From: Flavobacterium fluviale
GTDB lineage: Bacteria; Bacteroidota; Bacteroidia; Flavobacteriales; Flavobacteriaceae
NCBI RefSeq assembly: GCF_003312915.1
Contig: NZ_CP030261.1
Location: 1,054,001 to 1,118,000, forward strand
Direction: 5' to 3'
Length of the DNA: 64,000 nucleotides
Under the pieces are notes generated by a model. That model was not told the DNA's origin, ran no database searches, and was given only the letters and a program-made list of their open reading frames with translations. Position numbers and translations under genes: made by a program. Of this stretch, positions 1 through 8,931 are shown one piece after another (within the stretch, counting starts at the first letter, position 1; every line of letters begins with the position of its first letter).

Positions 1-649
1 GTCCGCAAAGGAAAAATTTGTCAAATTCAAGTTCTTTATGTTTATTATTTAAAACAAAATTTACCGCAGATTTTTCAATTCTTCCAAACAAAGCATTTTC
101 AGCTTTTGCCTGACTAAATACGTAATGCACAAAAAATCTGCCTACATATTGTAATTGCAAATCGTGAAGTTCCTGATGAAACATAGTATTTTCTGGAGTT
201 CTATTTCCATAAACTAATACAAATGAACTTTTAGGCTCATTTTTTAAAACCGATTTTATGATAGAAAGAACAGGAGTAATACCACTTCCAGCAACAAATG
301 CAGCGTAGTTTTTTTGTCTTTCTGCATCTGGTTCAAAAGTGAATTTTCCTTCTGGCTGACCAACTTCAAGAACATCTCCTGGTTTTAATTTGGTATTGGC
401 AAACTGAGAAAAAACCCCACTTTTTACAGCTTTAACAGCAATTCTTAATTCGCCGCTGTCTGGTGCAGAACAAATAGAATAAGCACGTCTAATTTCTTGA
501 TTGTCAAGAGTTAGTTTTAGATTTATATATTGTCCAGCTATAAATTTATAATCTGGTTTTAGTTCTTCGGGAACATTAAAAAGTATAGAAACAGCATCTG
601 CAGTTTCACGTTTTACCTCTTTAATTATAAGTTTTAAGAATGAAGGCAT
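1..649 (-). CDS. ferredoxin-NADP reductase / PaaE-like flavin oxidoreductase (3' part outside window)
   Basis: The reading frame runs from an ATG at 649 off the left edge and gives about 216 codons. An FAD-binding RAYSICSAP motif lies near residue 57 and an NADP-binding GSGITPV motif near residue 116, and the visible part ends at FLCG, where this family has its Cys-Gly pair. This order is that of ferredoxin-NADP reductase domains that pass electrons from NAD(P)H through FAD. PaaE-type relatives carry a C-terminal 2Fe-2S ferredoxin domain, which would lie outside the window, so the exact subtype is open. The gene is divergent from the ABC exporter genes. Confidence 0.8.
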   Translation of the reverse strand, partial: MPSFLKLIIKEVKRETADAVSILFNVPEELKPDYKFIAGQYINLKLTLDNQEIRRAYSICSAPDSGELRIAVKAVKSGVFSQFANTKLKPGDVLEVGQPEGKFTFEPDAERQKNYAAFVAGSGITPVLSIIKSVLKNEPKSSFVLVYGNRTPENTMFHQELHDLQLQYVGRFFVHYVFSQAKAENALFGRIEKSAVNFVLNNKHKELEFDKFFLCG

Positions 650-664
650 GTTAGAATTTTTATG

Positions 665-672
665 CAAAAGTA
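665..672 (-). promoter_or_regulatory. Flavobacterium-type -7 promoter element (TActTTTG) for the reductase gene
   Basis: Read on the minus strand this is TACTTTTG, matching the TAnnTTTG -7 consensus of Bacteroidota. It lies about 15 bases before the reductase ATG. No convincing TTG -33 element sits at the usual distance, so the call is tentative. Confidence 0.4.
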
Positions 673-735
673 GCAAACCACTATTAAATGATTAGCACGA
701 AATTATTTTTTTTAACTTTTTTTGTAACGTTTTCC

Positions 736-743
736 TACATTTG
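736..743 (+). promoter_or_regulatory. possible -7 promoter element (TAcaTTTG) for the ABC exporter genes
   Basis: TACATTTG matches the Bacteroidota TAnnTTTG consensus and lies about 34 bases before the permease ATG. The nearest TTG is only 11 bases upstream, shorter than the usual 17-23, so this is a partial match. Confidence 0.4.
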
Positions 744-777
744 ATCTCTCACTATAAAGAAACTAAAAATATAAACC

Positions 778-2247
778 ATGATTAAGAAGTTTATTTACCT
801 CGAATGGAAAGCTTTCATTAGATCGGCATCCTTTGGGAAAAACCTGGCAATGAAAATAATAATAGGATTTTTAATGATCTATTTTTCCTTAATTTTCATT
901 GGAATGGGAGTTGGAGCATTTTATATTCTAAAGGATATGAAATTGGAACCATTAAGAGCTGTTAACAAATTTCTTATTTATTATTTTCTTTTCGATTTAC
1001 TAATTAGGTTATTGCTTCAGGCAATTCCTGTTCTAAATATTAAGCCATTATTGGTTTTACCATTTAAAAAACCAACGATTGTTCATTTCTCTTTAGGAAA
1101 AACAGTTTTATCCTTTTTTAACTGGGTACATGCATTGTTTTTCATTCCATTTTCAGTTGTACTCATTTTAAACGGATATGATGTTGTTGGAATTCTATTT
1201 TGGCATTTAGGAATTATGGCTGTTATCTACATCAATAATTTTTTAAATATTATTTTAAGTAATATCGATAAGTTATTTATTGTTTTTGTAGTGCTGATTC
1301 TGGCTCTGGCTGGTGCGCAGTATTATAAGGTATTTGATGTAACAGTATTTACAACCCCATTTTTTCAAAATTTTCATGATGTAGAAGGATTGTTTTTAAT
1401 TCCGGTTGTAGTACTAATTGCCCTTCATGTTTTTACTTTCAAATATTTCAAGAAAAATTTATATCTAGACGCTGGACTTTCTGTTAAACAAGATGTTGCA
1501 GCAACAGAAAATCTTACATGGCTGAATCAGTTTGGGACTTTGGGGACATTTCTTAAAAATGACATTAAACTTATCAAAAGAAATAAGAGATCTAAAACAA
1601 CCATTTTTATGAGTATTCTCTTTTTGTTTTATGGACTTCTGTTTTTTTCAGGTGGAATTGAGGTTTATGAGAAACCGTACATGCAAATTTTTGGAGGCAT
1701 ATTTGTTTCAGGAGGATTTTTATTTGTTTTCGGGCAGTTCGTTCCAAGCTGGGATAGTTCGTATTACCAATTATTAATGACTCAAAATGTTCCGTACCGC
1801 GGTTACATTACTTCAAAATGGTGGCTGATAGTTATTGCTACTAGTATTTCGACAATTTTGGCATCGTTTTATCTCTTTTTCGGATGGAAAGTTTACCTAA
1901 TTATTATAGTGGGGGCAATTTACAATATTGGAGTAAATTCACATTTAGTCCTTCTTGGCGGAGCATTTACCAAAACACCAATCGATTTAAGTGTTGCAGG
2001 CGGTGCTTTTGGAGATAAAAAAGCTTTTAATGTTAACGCAATACTTCTTTCTCTGCCAAAAATATTTTTACCAAGTTTATTGTATTGGCTCGGAAATCAT
2101 TTTGGAGACAATACATGGGGTTTAAGTTTAGTAGCCGGAGCTGGGGTTTTAGGATTTATTTTTAGAGATAAGGTTTTTTCTTTAATCGAAAAAAGATACA
2201 AAATCGAAAAGTACAGTACAATAAACGCTTATAAACAAAAAAGTTAA
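778..2247 (+). CDS. ABC transporter permease-like membrane protein (DUF5687-type)
   Basis: This 489-residue protein has about ten hydrophobic segments spread over its whole length and a basic N-terminus (MIKKFIYLEWKAF). It resembles the DUF5687 family, membrane proteins coded next to a lone ABC ATPase in Flavobacteriia. The next gene on the same strand, 111 bases downstream, is such an ATPase, so the two probably form one transporter. Direction and substrate cannot be read from the sequence, although an ATPase with no binding protein suggests export. Confidence 0.7.
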   Translation: MIKKFIYLEWKAFIRSASFGKNLAMKIIIGFLMIYFSLIFIGMGVGAFYILKDMKLEPLRAVNKFLIYYFLFDLLIRLLLQAIPVLNIKPLLVLPFKKPTIVHFSLGKTVLSFFNWVHALFFIPFSVVLILNGYDVVGILFWHLGIMAVIYINNFLNIILSNIDKLFIVFVVLILALAGAQYYKVFDVTVFTTPFFQNFHDVEGLFLIPVVVLIALHVFTFKYFKKNLYLDAGLSVKQDVAATENLTWLNQFGTLGTFLKNDIKLIKRNKRSKTTIFMSILFLFYGLLFFSGGIEVYEKPYMQIFGGIFVSGGFLFVFGQFVPSWDSSYYQLLMTQNVPYRGYITSKWWLIVIATSISTILASFYLFFGWKVYLIIIVGAIYNIGVNSHLVLLGGAFTKTPIDLSVAGGAFGDKKAFNVNAILLSLPKIFLPSLLYWLGNHFGDNTWGLSLVAGAGVLGFIFRDKVFSLIEKRYKIEKYSTINAYKQKS

Positions 2248-2358
2248 TTAGATAATCTGCCAATTTGATAATCAGAAAATATCAATTGGAAATCTAAAAT
2301 CTATGAATAGGCAATAGATATTTAATCTAAAATCAACAATCTAAAATCTAAAATTAAA
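2248..2358. repeat. intergenic spacer with ATCTAAAATC repeats
   Basis: The 111-base gap between permease and ATPase contains several close copies of ATCTAAAATCTAAAA and related AT-rich words. The same word family recurs at 41.07-41.16 kb, so it looks like a dispersed Flavobacterium spacer repeat. No promoter or terminator is obvious here. Confidence 0.5.
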
Positions 2359-3054
2359 ATGATACAAGTAAATCAACTTATAAAAAATTATAACGGAACA
2401 ACAGTTTTAAATATCGAAAATCTGGAAATTCCAAAAGGGCAGAGTTTCGGTTTAGTAGGAAACAATGGGGCAGGAAAAACAACATTTTTCAGTCTTCTTT
2501 TAGATTTGATTCAACCCTCAAAAGGAAGTATTCAAAACAATAATATTCAGGTAAATACCAGCGAAAATTGGAAATCTTTTACAGGATCATTTCTTGACGA
2601 AAGTTTCCTAATCGGTTATCTAACACCAGAAGAATATTTTTATTTTATTGGAGATCTTCGCAATCAAAATAAAGCCGATGTTGATGCTTTATTGGCGCAG
2701 CACGAAGAATTTTTCAATGGAGAAATTTTAAAAAATAAAAAATATTTAAGGGATTTATCTAAAGGAAACCAGAAAAAAGTGGGTATAATCGCCACACTTA
2801 TAGGAAGCCCAGAAGTTGTAATTTTAGACGAACCATTTGCAAATTTGGACCCGACAACTGTTAGCAGATTAAAAAAAATTATTAAAGAATTGGCCGATAA
2901 TCCAAATGTTACTGTTTTGGTTTCAAGCCATGATTTACAGCACACTGTCGAAGTTTGTGACCGAATTGTTGCACTTAATAAAGGCGAAATTGTAAAGGAT
3001 ATTAAAACTTCAAAAGAGACCTTGCAGGAACTAGAATCGTTTTTTGCAGTATAA
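2359..3054 (+). CDS. ABC transporter ATP-binding protein
   Basis: A 231-residue stand-alone ABC ATPase. Walker A is GNNGAGKTT near residue 35, the signature is LSKGNQKK near 134, Walker B with the catalytic Glu is VVILDEPFANLDP near 155, and the switch His lies in SSHD. The signature starts LSKG rather than LSGG, as is common in drug, lipid and antibiotic exporter ATPases. It most likely energises the upstream permease. An antisense frame of 93 codons within it has no support. Confidence 0.85.
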   Translation: MIQVNQLIKNYNGTTVLNIENLEIPKGQSFGLVGNNGAGKTTFFSLLLDLIQPSKGSIQNNNIQVNTSENWKSFTGSFLDESFLIGYLTPEEYFYFIGDLRNQNKADVDALLAQHEEFFNGEILKNKKYLRDLSKGNQKKVGIIATLIGSPEVVILDEPFANLDPTTVSRLKKIIKELADNPNVTVLVSSHDLQHTVEVCDRIVALNKGEIVKDIKTSKETLQELESFFAV

Positions 3055-3142
3055 GTTTCTAGATTACAAAAAGAAGCGTATTTTTACAAGTCAATATACT
3101 AAAATCAATTTTTAGTAGTTATCTGTTTTAAACTCTTTTCTA

Positions 3143-5755
3143 TTGAAAAAGAATACTCTTAAATATAGTTTTACTTTCGTTTTTTTATTCTTTTTGATAG
3201 CTTGTTCTACCAAAAAAAATACTTTTTTGTCTAGAACATCTCACTCTGTTGGTACAAAATATAATATTTTGTACAATGGAGGAATTGGACTTGATAAAGG
3301 CTTACAATCTATCCAGGCCAACAATCAAGATAATTTTTGGAAATTACTGCCAATTGAAAAAATGCAGTTTGATGAAAATTTTTCTGAAGGAGAAAAAGCT
3401 AAAAACCCTGATTTTGAACGCGCAGAAACAAAAGCAACCAAAGCCATTCAGAAACACTCCATGAATATTGGAGGAAGGGAACGAAATTCACAAATTGACG
3501 AAGCGTATTTAATGCTTGGAAAAGCTAGATATTACGATCAGCGTTTTATTCCTGCGGTTGAAGCATTCAATTATATTTTATACAAATATCCGAACAGTAG
3601 TAATATTTATACTGCTAAAATCTGGCGCGAAAAAACCAATATGCGTTTAGGAAATGATGCTATTGCCTTAAAAAACATTAAACTTTTACTTAAAAACACG
3701 GATTTAGATAAGCAGACTTTTGCCGATGCAAATGCTCTTTTAGCCGAAGCTTTTTTAAATATAGAAGAAAAGGACAGTGCAGTTGCCAAGTTGCGAATTG
3801 CAGAGCAGTTCACAAAAAAGAATGAAGAGCGTGCGAGATACCGTTTTATTCTTGGACAAATGTATCAAGAACAAGGAAAACGTGACAGTGCAATTTATTT
3901 TTATGATGGTGTAATCGATTTGAATCGAAAAGCAGATCGTAAATATATGATGCATGCTTACGCTAAAAAGGCACAGATGTATGACTATGAAAAAGACAAT
4001 GATACCATCTTTTTAAAAACATTCAATAAACTGGTAAAAGATCGGGAGAACCGTCCTTATTATGATGTTCTTTTTTATGAAATGGGAGTTTTTTACGATA
4101 AAAAGAAAGATCAGGAAAATGCTTTAAAATTTTATAATAAATCTTTAGGAAGAAAGTCTAAAGATCCATATTTAATGGCTTCGGCATACAGAAACATTGG
4201 AAATATGTATTTTAAAAATACAAACTATACAATGGCGGCGAAGTATTATGACAGCACATTGGTAAAACTTGATTCGAAAACCAGAGAATATGCTTTCATA
4301 GAAAAAAACAGAAAAAATCTCGACAATGTAATTAAATACGAAGCCGTTGCAAAACGAAACGATAGTATTATTAAGGTATTTAATATGCCTCCGACAGAGA
4401 AAAAAGTTTATTTTGAAAATTATATTGCAGAGCTAAAAAAGAAAGACGAAGCAAAACGACTTGTAGAAGAAAAAGAAAAAGAACGATTAGCCAATATTGA
4501 TTTAAATTCAAGAGCAGAAGTTTCAGGAAGCGGAGCTGTAAATCCGCAGTCTTTGGGACAGCAACTAGATTCAGACGGTATCGGAATGCCAATGGGAAGT
4601 AATGACAATGCCAGCACATTTTATTTTTATAATCCAACCACTGTAGCATACGGAAAACTGCAGTTTAAAAAAATGTGGGGAAGCAGAACATTAGGCAGTT
4701 ACTGGAGATTGGCAGGAATTAAAGATGCCAACAATGCTGCAATGAATGACACAATTACTAATCAAGATAGTAATAATGTCTTAAAAGATACAGTTGTTGC
4801 AGAAAAATATACCGTTGCATTTTATGTAAAACAGCTTCCTACATCACAGCCAGCTATCGACAGTATTGGTATAGAACGTAATTTTGCTTACTATCAATTA
4901 GGACTTATATATAAGGAGAAATTTAAAGAATACAGTTTGGCCAGCGATAAGTTAGAACAATTATTGCGCAACAATCCAGAAGAAAAACTGGTATTGCCGT
5001 CTATGTATAATTTGTATAAAATTTACCAAATTACAAATCCGCAGAAAGCAGAAGCGATAAAAGCTGAAATTTCATCTAAATATCCAAATTCAAGATACGC
5101 TCAGATTTTAAATAACAAGGAAGACGACCCTAATTCTAGTCCAGATAAAGAATACCAAAAATGGTATAAACTGTTTCAAGAAGAAAAATTTGATGAAGTT
5201 TTAGCGAATATTGATAATTTGATTAATCAGTATTCTGGAGATGATATCGTTTCTAAGTATGAATTATTAAAAGCCAATACTTTAGGAAAGGTAAATGGCT
5301 TAGAAGCCTATAAAAAAGGACTTGAAAATGTAGCAGATAATTATCCGAATAGTGAAGAGGGTAAAAATGCAAGAGAAATTCTAGAGAAACAAGTGCCGGC
5401 TTTAGAAAGATTAAATTTTACTACAGCAGACAACAAAAGCTGGAAAATTTTATATGCAGTTCCTAATAACGATACTAAAACGCTTAAACAAATTGAAGAA
5501 GCGATTAGAGTATTTTTATTAGTTGAAAATTTTGAGAGATTAACAACTTCTTTTGATAAATACAATCAATCTGAAAGTTTTGTAATTATTCATGGTTTGA
5601 AATCTGAAGCGTATGCCAAAGATGTTGCGGGAGTTTTGAGAGAGGATAAGAAATATAAAATTGCACATCCCGCAGTTATTATATCAACGGATAATTACAA
5701 AGTGGTTCAAATTAAAAAGAACCTCGAAGCCTACTTGACCCCAAAAACCCCATAA
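3143..5755 (+). CDS. sprE: SprE/PorW-like TPR lipoprotein of gliding motility and type IX secretion
   Basis: This 870-residue protein starts with a lipoprotein signal: a basic start, a hydrophobic run, then LIAC with the lipidated Cys near residue 21. TPR-like helical repeats follow over most of the length, including SAIYFYDGVIDLN and ENALKFYNKSLGR. A charged linker near 430-480 and a C-terminal domain come after them. Size and architecture match SprE of F. johnsoniae (PorW in Porphyromonas), an outer-membrane-associated component needed for type IX secretion and gliding. The start is a TTG, because the first ATG frames downstream would remove the signal peptide. The bactofilin gene begins 2 bases after the stop. 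Confidence 0.8.
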   Translation: MKKNTLKYSFTFVFLFFLIACSTKKNTFLSRTSHSVGTKYNILYNGGIGLDKGLQSIQANNQDNFWKLLPIEKMQFDENFSEGEKAKNPDFERAETKATKAIQKHSMNIGGRERNSQIDEAYLMLGKARYYDQRFIPAVEAFNYILYKYPNSSNIYTAKIWREKTNMRLGNDAIALKNIKLLLKNTDLDKQTFADANALLAEAFLNIEEKDSAVAKLRIAEQFTKKNEERARYRFILGQMYQEQGKRDSAIYFYDGVIDLNRKADRKYMMHAYAKKAQMYDYEKDNDTIFLKTFNKLVKDRENRPYYDVLFYEMGVFYDKKKDQENALKFYNKSLGRKSKDPYLMASAYRNIGNMYFKNTNYTMAAKYYDSTLVKLDSKTREYAFIEKNRKNLDNVIKYEAVAKRNDSIIKVFNMPPTEKKVYFENYIAELKKKDEAKRLVEEKEKERLANIDLNSRAEVSGSGAVNPQSLGQQLDSDGIGMPMGSNDNASTFYFYNPTTVAYGKLQFKKMWGSRTLGSYWRLAGIKDANNAAMNDTITNQDSNNVLKDTVVAEKYTVAFYVKQLPTSQPAIDSIGIERNFAYYQLGLIYKEKFKEYSLASDKLEQLLRNNPEEKLVLPSMYNLYKIYQITNPQKAEAIKAEISSKYPNSRYAQILNNKEDDPNSSPDKEYQKWYKLFQEEKFDEVLANIDNLINQYSGDDIVSKYELLKANTLGKVNGLEAYKKGLENVADNYPNSEEGKNAREILEKQVPALERLNFTTADNKSWKILYAVPNNDTKTLKQIEEAIRVFLLVENFERLTTSFDKYNQSESFVIIHGLKSEAYAKDVAGVLREDKKYKIAHPAVIISTDNYKVVQIKKNLEAYLTPKTP

Positions 5756-5757
5756 TA

Positions 5758-6156
5758 ATGTTTGAAAAAGTAAAAAAAAGCGGCACAGAGCAATTAGGAA
5801 AAACAAATCGTATTGTAGAAGGAACATCAATAGTAGGAGACATAGTCTCGAAAGCCGATTTCAGATTAGACGGCGAACTGATTGGAAATTTTACTTCACA
5901 AGGAAAAATTGTAATAGGAGCCAAAGGATCAGTCAAAGGAGAGATTATTTGTAATAATGCAGACATTGAAGGAGAATTTCATGGAAAAATAAAAGTTCTT
6001 GAAATCCTTAATATTAAATCGACTGCTCAAATACATGGAGAAGTAGCAGTAGGAAAACTTTCTATAGAACCTGGCGCTGATTTCACTGCAACCTGCACCA
6101 TGCTGGCTCACTCAAACCAAGTAATAATGTTAGAAGATGGAAAAGGAGCCGAATAA
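5758..6156 (+). CDS. bactofilin family polymer-forming cytoskeletal protein
   Basis: This 132-residue protein matches bactofilins: a short disordered start, then a regular beta-helix core with the periodic pattern (GxIVxKADFRLDGELIG, GKIVIGAKGSVKGEI, NADIEGEFHGKI) over residues 20-110. Bactofilins polymerise into filaments at the membrane or cell wall and scaffold envelope processes. The gene starts 2 bases after sprE and its end overlaps atpZ by 20 bases, so it is probably co-transcribed with both. A role with SprE in envelope organisation is inferred from position only. Confidence 0.85.
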   Translation: MFEKVKKSGTEQLGKTNRIVEGTSIVGDIVSKADFRLDGELIGNFTSQGKIVIGAKGSVKGEIICNNADIEGEFHGKIKVLEILNIKSTAQIHGEVAVGKLSIEPGADFTATCTMLAHSNQVIMLEDGKGAE

Positions 6157-6364
6157 TAATAGGAGAAATAAATGGCTTGCATTTATTAATATTCCTTTTC
6201 AAATGGGAGTAATTATCTTTGTATTCTCATACTTTGGAACTTGGCTTGACGAAAATCATCCAAGTCCCAAAGTATATTACAACACCATTTTTGTTATGCT
6301 TGGAGTTGGAGTCGCATTATATAATGTAATTCGCCAGGTAAACGATATTAATAAGACAAAGTAG
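6137..6364 (+). CDS. atpZ: AtpZ/AtpI family F0F1-ATPase accessory membrane protein
   Basis: A 75-residue protein with two membrane segments (FINIPFQMGVIIFVFSYFG and NTIFVMLGVGVALYNVI) separated by a short polar hairpin with DENHPSP. This is the layout of the AtpZ/AtpI family, small proteins coded before F-type ATP synthase genes and linked to c-ring assembly or Mg2+ supply. The first 20 bases lie inside the bactofilin gene, giving translational coupling. The start at 6137 keeps a hydrophilic N-terminus before the first helix. Confidence 0.75.
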   Translation: MEKEPNNNRRNKWLAFINIPFQMGVIIFVFSYFGTWLDENHPSPKVYYNTIFVMLGVGVALYNVIRQVNDINKTK

Positions 6365-6420
6365 TTTTTAGTAAAACAGCTTAAGATAAAAGTTGCATCT
6401 TTGCGCAAAAATTATCTCAA

Positions 6421-6813
6421 ATGCTTTTAAAAAATTACAAACCGGTATTTTATTTATTTTGTCTTGCTTTAACAGCTTACCTTTTACATAAAGCAATTTT
6501 CTACTTTTGCGAAATTAATATTCAAAACTTTCATTACAGTTTAGAATTACAATATTTATTCTTCTTCGGAATTTCGGCTTTTTTATACCTTATATTATTA
6601 ATAGTAAAAGAGAAAAATTTTGAAATCGTCGGCATGACCTTTTTATTTGGAACTTTTGCACAAATGTTATTAGGATATTTAATCCTGCAGCCAATTTTAA
6701 AAATCAAAACCGGAGAAACCGATGTTGAAAAGATTAGTTTTTTTATAACATTTGTGTTGTTTTTGTTATTTCAGACGCTTTTAACTGTCCGATTATTAAA
6801 TGAAAAGCGTTAA
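6421..6813 (+). CDS. AtpI-like four-helix membrane protein preceding atpB
   Basis: A 130-residue protein with four hydrophobic segments (about residues 7-27, 44-63, 70-92, 104-124). It has no motif that I recognise. Its place between atpZ and atpB and its four-helix form fit a divergent ATP synthase subunit I. The function is inferred from position. Confidence 0.55.
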   Translation: MLLKNYKPVFYLFCLALTAYLLHKAIFYFCEINIQNFHYSLELQYLFFFGISAFLYLILLIVKEKNFEIVGMTFLFGTFAQMLLGYLILQPILKIKTGETDVEKISFFITFVLFLLFQTLLTVRLLNEKR

Positions 6814-6861
6814 AATAACAATTCTTTAAAACAAGGTTTAAAAATAATTTTTCATATCCTT

Positions 6862-6889
6862 TTGAATATTAATAAAAAATGTACCTTTG
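6862..6889 (+). promoter_or_regulatory. Flavobacterium consensus promoter for the ATP synthase operon
   Basis: TTG at 6862-6864, a 17-base spacer, then TACCTTTG at 6882-6889. This fits the established Flavobacterium consensus TTG-N17-23-TAnnTTTG exactly. It lies 42 bases before the atpB ATG, in a gap free of genes, and implies that atpB-G can be transcribed independently of sprE and the bactofilin. Confidence 0.75.
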
Positions 6890-6931
6890 CACCAAATTTT
6901 AGAAACGTAAAAAAATAAGATTTTCCACGAT

Positions 6932-8107
6932 ATGGTGATTTCAAACAAACCGCTCAGCTTTATTCTTGCCGCTTTTGTAGCTTCTCTACCAATTATGGGT
7001 TTTGCAAATCCAGAGAATGACACAACGCATGTTCAAACTGAAACAGCTCATGAAGAGAAAGTAGTTTCACACAATGCCCCTGAGGAAGGAGAGCATGCTG
7101 CTCTTGATCCAAAAGCAAAAGTGGACGCTTTTATTGATCATCACTTACAAGATTCTCACGATTTTGTTTTCTTCTCAGATGAGAAAGAAAATAAACATTA
7201 TGGTTTTTCATTACCAGTTATACTTATTGATGGAGGATTGAAAATTTTCTCTTCTTCAAAATTACACCACGGTGAAGCAGTTGCAGAAGTTGACGGAAAC
7301 TTTTACAAATTAGTTCACGGTAAAATTTACAAAACTGATGCTGCCGGTACAATTAACTTTAACGAGCACGGACATCCAGAAAATGAAAAACCATTAGATT
7401 TTTCTATTACAAAAAATGTAGTGTCAATGCTTTTCGTTGCAGTGCTGTTATTTTTAATGTTTACTGCTTTAGCAAGATCATATAAAAAAGGACCAATCCC
7501 AACTGGATTTGGTAGAGTTTTAGAACCACTTATTATTTTTATTAGAGACGAAATCGCTGTTCCTAATATTGGTGAGAAAAAATACCGTAAATACATGGGT
7601 TACCTATTAACTGTATTTTTCTTTGTTTGGTTGTTAAACTTATTAGGAATGACTCCACTAGGAATTAACGTTACAGGTAATATCGCTATTACAGTTTGTT
7701 TAGCAGCATTTACTTTCATCATTACACAATTTAGTGCAAACAAAGATTATTGGGGGCACATTTTCTGGATGCCTGGAGTACCAGTTCCAATGAAAATTAT
7801 TTTAGCTCCGATTGAAGTTTTAGGAACACTAACAAAACCATTTGCATTATTAATTCGTTTGTATGCAAATATTACTGCAGGTCACGTAGTAATTATGAGT
7901 TTGATTGCTATGATTTTCGTAGGTAAAAATTTAGCAGCAGATTTGCCAATCTCATTAGGTTTAACATTGTTTATCTCTGTTATTGAAGTTTTAGTTGCAT
8001 TTTTACAAGCGTTTATCTTCACGATGTTATCATCACTATTTATTGGTATGGCTGTTCAAGATCATGATCATGCTCACCACCACGAAGACGAAACAGCAAT
8101 TATTTAA
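6932..8107 (+). CDS. atpB: ATP synthase F0 subunit a
   Basis: A 391-residue subunit a, longer than the roughly 270 residues of E. coli. Bacteroidota have an N-terminal extension with a signal-peptide-like start (residues 1-25, ending near GFANPEN) and a His/Glu-rich soluble stretch of about 130 residues. The membrane core follows, with the proton-channel helix FALLIRLYANITAGHVV holding the essential Arg, and a His-rich tail (HDHAHHHEDE). It forms the proton half-channels against the c-ring. It is the first gene downstream of the strong promoter at 6862. Confidence 0.92.
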   Translation: MVISNKPLSFILAAFVASLPIMGFANPENDTTHVQTETAHEEKVVSHNAPEEGEHAALDPKAKVDAFIDHHLQDSHDFVFFSDEKENKHYGFSLPVILIDGGLKIFSSSKLHHGEAVAEVDGNFYKLVHGKIYKTDAAGTINFNEHGHPENEKPLDFSITKNVVSMLFVAVLLFLMFTALARSYKKGPIPTGFGRVLEPLIIFIRDEIAVPNIGEKKYRKYMGYLLTVFFFVWLLNLLGMTPLGINVTGNIAITVCLAAFTFIITQFSANKDYWGHIFWMPGVPVPMKIILAPIEVLGTLTKPFALLIRLYANITAGHVVIMSLIAMIFVGKNLAADLPISLGLTLFISVIEVLVAFLQAFIFTMLSSLFIGMAVQDHDHAHHHEDETAII

Positions 8108-8140
8108 TTTAGAAGTTTAATTTTATATATATAAATACTT

Positions 8141-8338
8141 ATGGGAACAATTCCAACTTTAGTAGGTGCAGGTTTAGTAGTAATCGGTGCAGGTTTAGGT
8201 TTAGGTAAAATCGGTGGATCTGCTATGGACGCTATTGCTCGTCAACCAGAAGCTGCTGGTAAAATTCAAACTGCGATGATTATTATCGCGGCTTTATTAG
8301 AAGGTTTAGCATTCGCTGCTTTAATCTTAGGAAAATAA
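8141..8338 (+). CDS. atpE: ATP synthase F0 subunit c
   Basis: A 65-residue hairpin of two membrane helices. The first carries the glycine pattern GAGLGLGKIGGSAMDAIARQPE and the second IIAALLEGLAFAALILG, with the proton-binding Glu in LLEG. The polar loop RQPEA contacts the central stalk. The ion site lacks the Gln-plus-Ser/Thr set of known Na+ rings, so proton coupling is the better reading. It is followed by a strong intercistronic hairpin. Confidence 0.93.
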   Translation: MGTIPTLVGAGLVVIGAGLGLGKIGGSAMDAIARQPEAAGKIQTAMIIIAALLEGLAFAALILGK

Positions 8339-8350
8339 TAAAGAGAGAAA

Positions 8351-8387
8351 TAACAGCATCTTTAACGGTTGGTTAAAGATGTTGTTA
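8351..8387 (+). promoter_or_regulatory. 16-bp intercistronic hairpin between atpE and atpF
   Basis: Arms at 8351-8366 and 8372-8387 pair over 16 bp with one G-U pair and a five-base loop (GGTTG). The hairpin sits between the c and b subunit genes and is followed by CTTTTAAAAAAG rather than a strong T-run. It may act as a processing site, an mRNA stabiliser for atpE or a partial terminator that favours c-subunit synthesis. Confidence 0.6.
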
Positions 8388-8426
8388 CTTTTAAAAAAGA
8401 AATTAAATATTTAATATAGTTATAAA

Positions 8427-8927
8427 ATGGATAAGTTAATTAACGATTTTTCATTCGGTCTATTCTTTTGGCAAGCTTTAATCTTGTTAGTATTAATTTT
8501 ACTTTTGGTGAAATTTGCATGGAAACCAATTATGGAGTCTATTACTGCAAGAGAAGAAGGTATTAAAAATGCATTGCTTTCTGCTGAAAATGCAAAGAGA
8601 GAAATGGAAAATTTACAAGCTGACAATCAAAGAATTTTGAATGAAGCTCGTGCAGAACGTGACGCGATGCTAAAAGAAGCTCGTGAAATGAAAGAGAAAA
8701 TGATTGCTGATTCTAAAAACGAAGCACAAGAAGCTGGTCGAAAAATGATCGAGCAGGCTAAAGCTGCTATCGAAAGTGAAAAGAATGCTGCAATGGCAGA
8801 ATTGAAATCTCAAGTTTCAACTCTATCATTAAGTATTGCTGAGAAATTATTGAAAGAAGAATTATCTAACAAAGAATCTCAAACTAAATTAGTTGAGAAA
8901 ATGTTAGGTGACGTAAAGTTAAACTAA
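8427..8927 (+). CDS. atpF: ATP synthase F0 subunit b
   Basis: A 166-residue subunit b with one N-terminal membrane helix (residues 10-30, FFWQALILLVLILLLVKFAW) followed by a long charged coiled coil (residues 45-155, rich in Glu, Lys and Ala). Two copies form the peripheral stalk between F0 and F1. The delta-subunit gene starts 4 bases after the stop. Confidence 0.92.
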   Translation: MDKLINDFSFGLFFWQALILLVLILLLVKFAWKPIMESITAREEGIKNALLSAENAKREMENLQADNQRILNEARAERDAMLKEAREMKEKMIADSKNEAQEAGRKMIEQAKAAIESEKNAAMAELKSQVSTLSLSIAEKLLKEELSNKESQTKLVEKMLGDVKLN

Positions 8928-8931
8928 GATT

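Noticed and set aside
2664..2945. 93-codon antisense frame inside the ABC ATPase gene
   Set aside because: The plus strand has all ABC motifs there; the antisense translation has no domain or start context.
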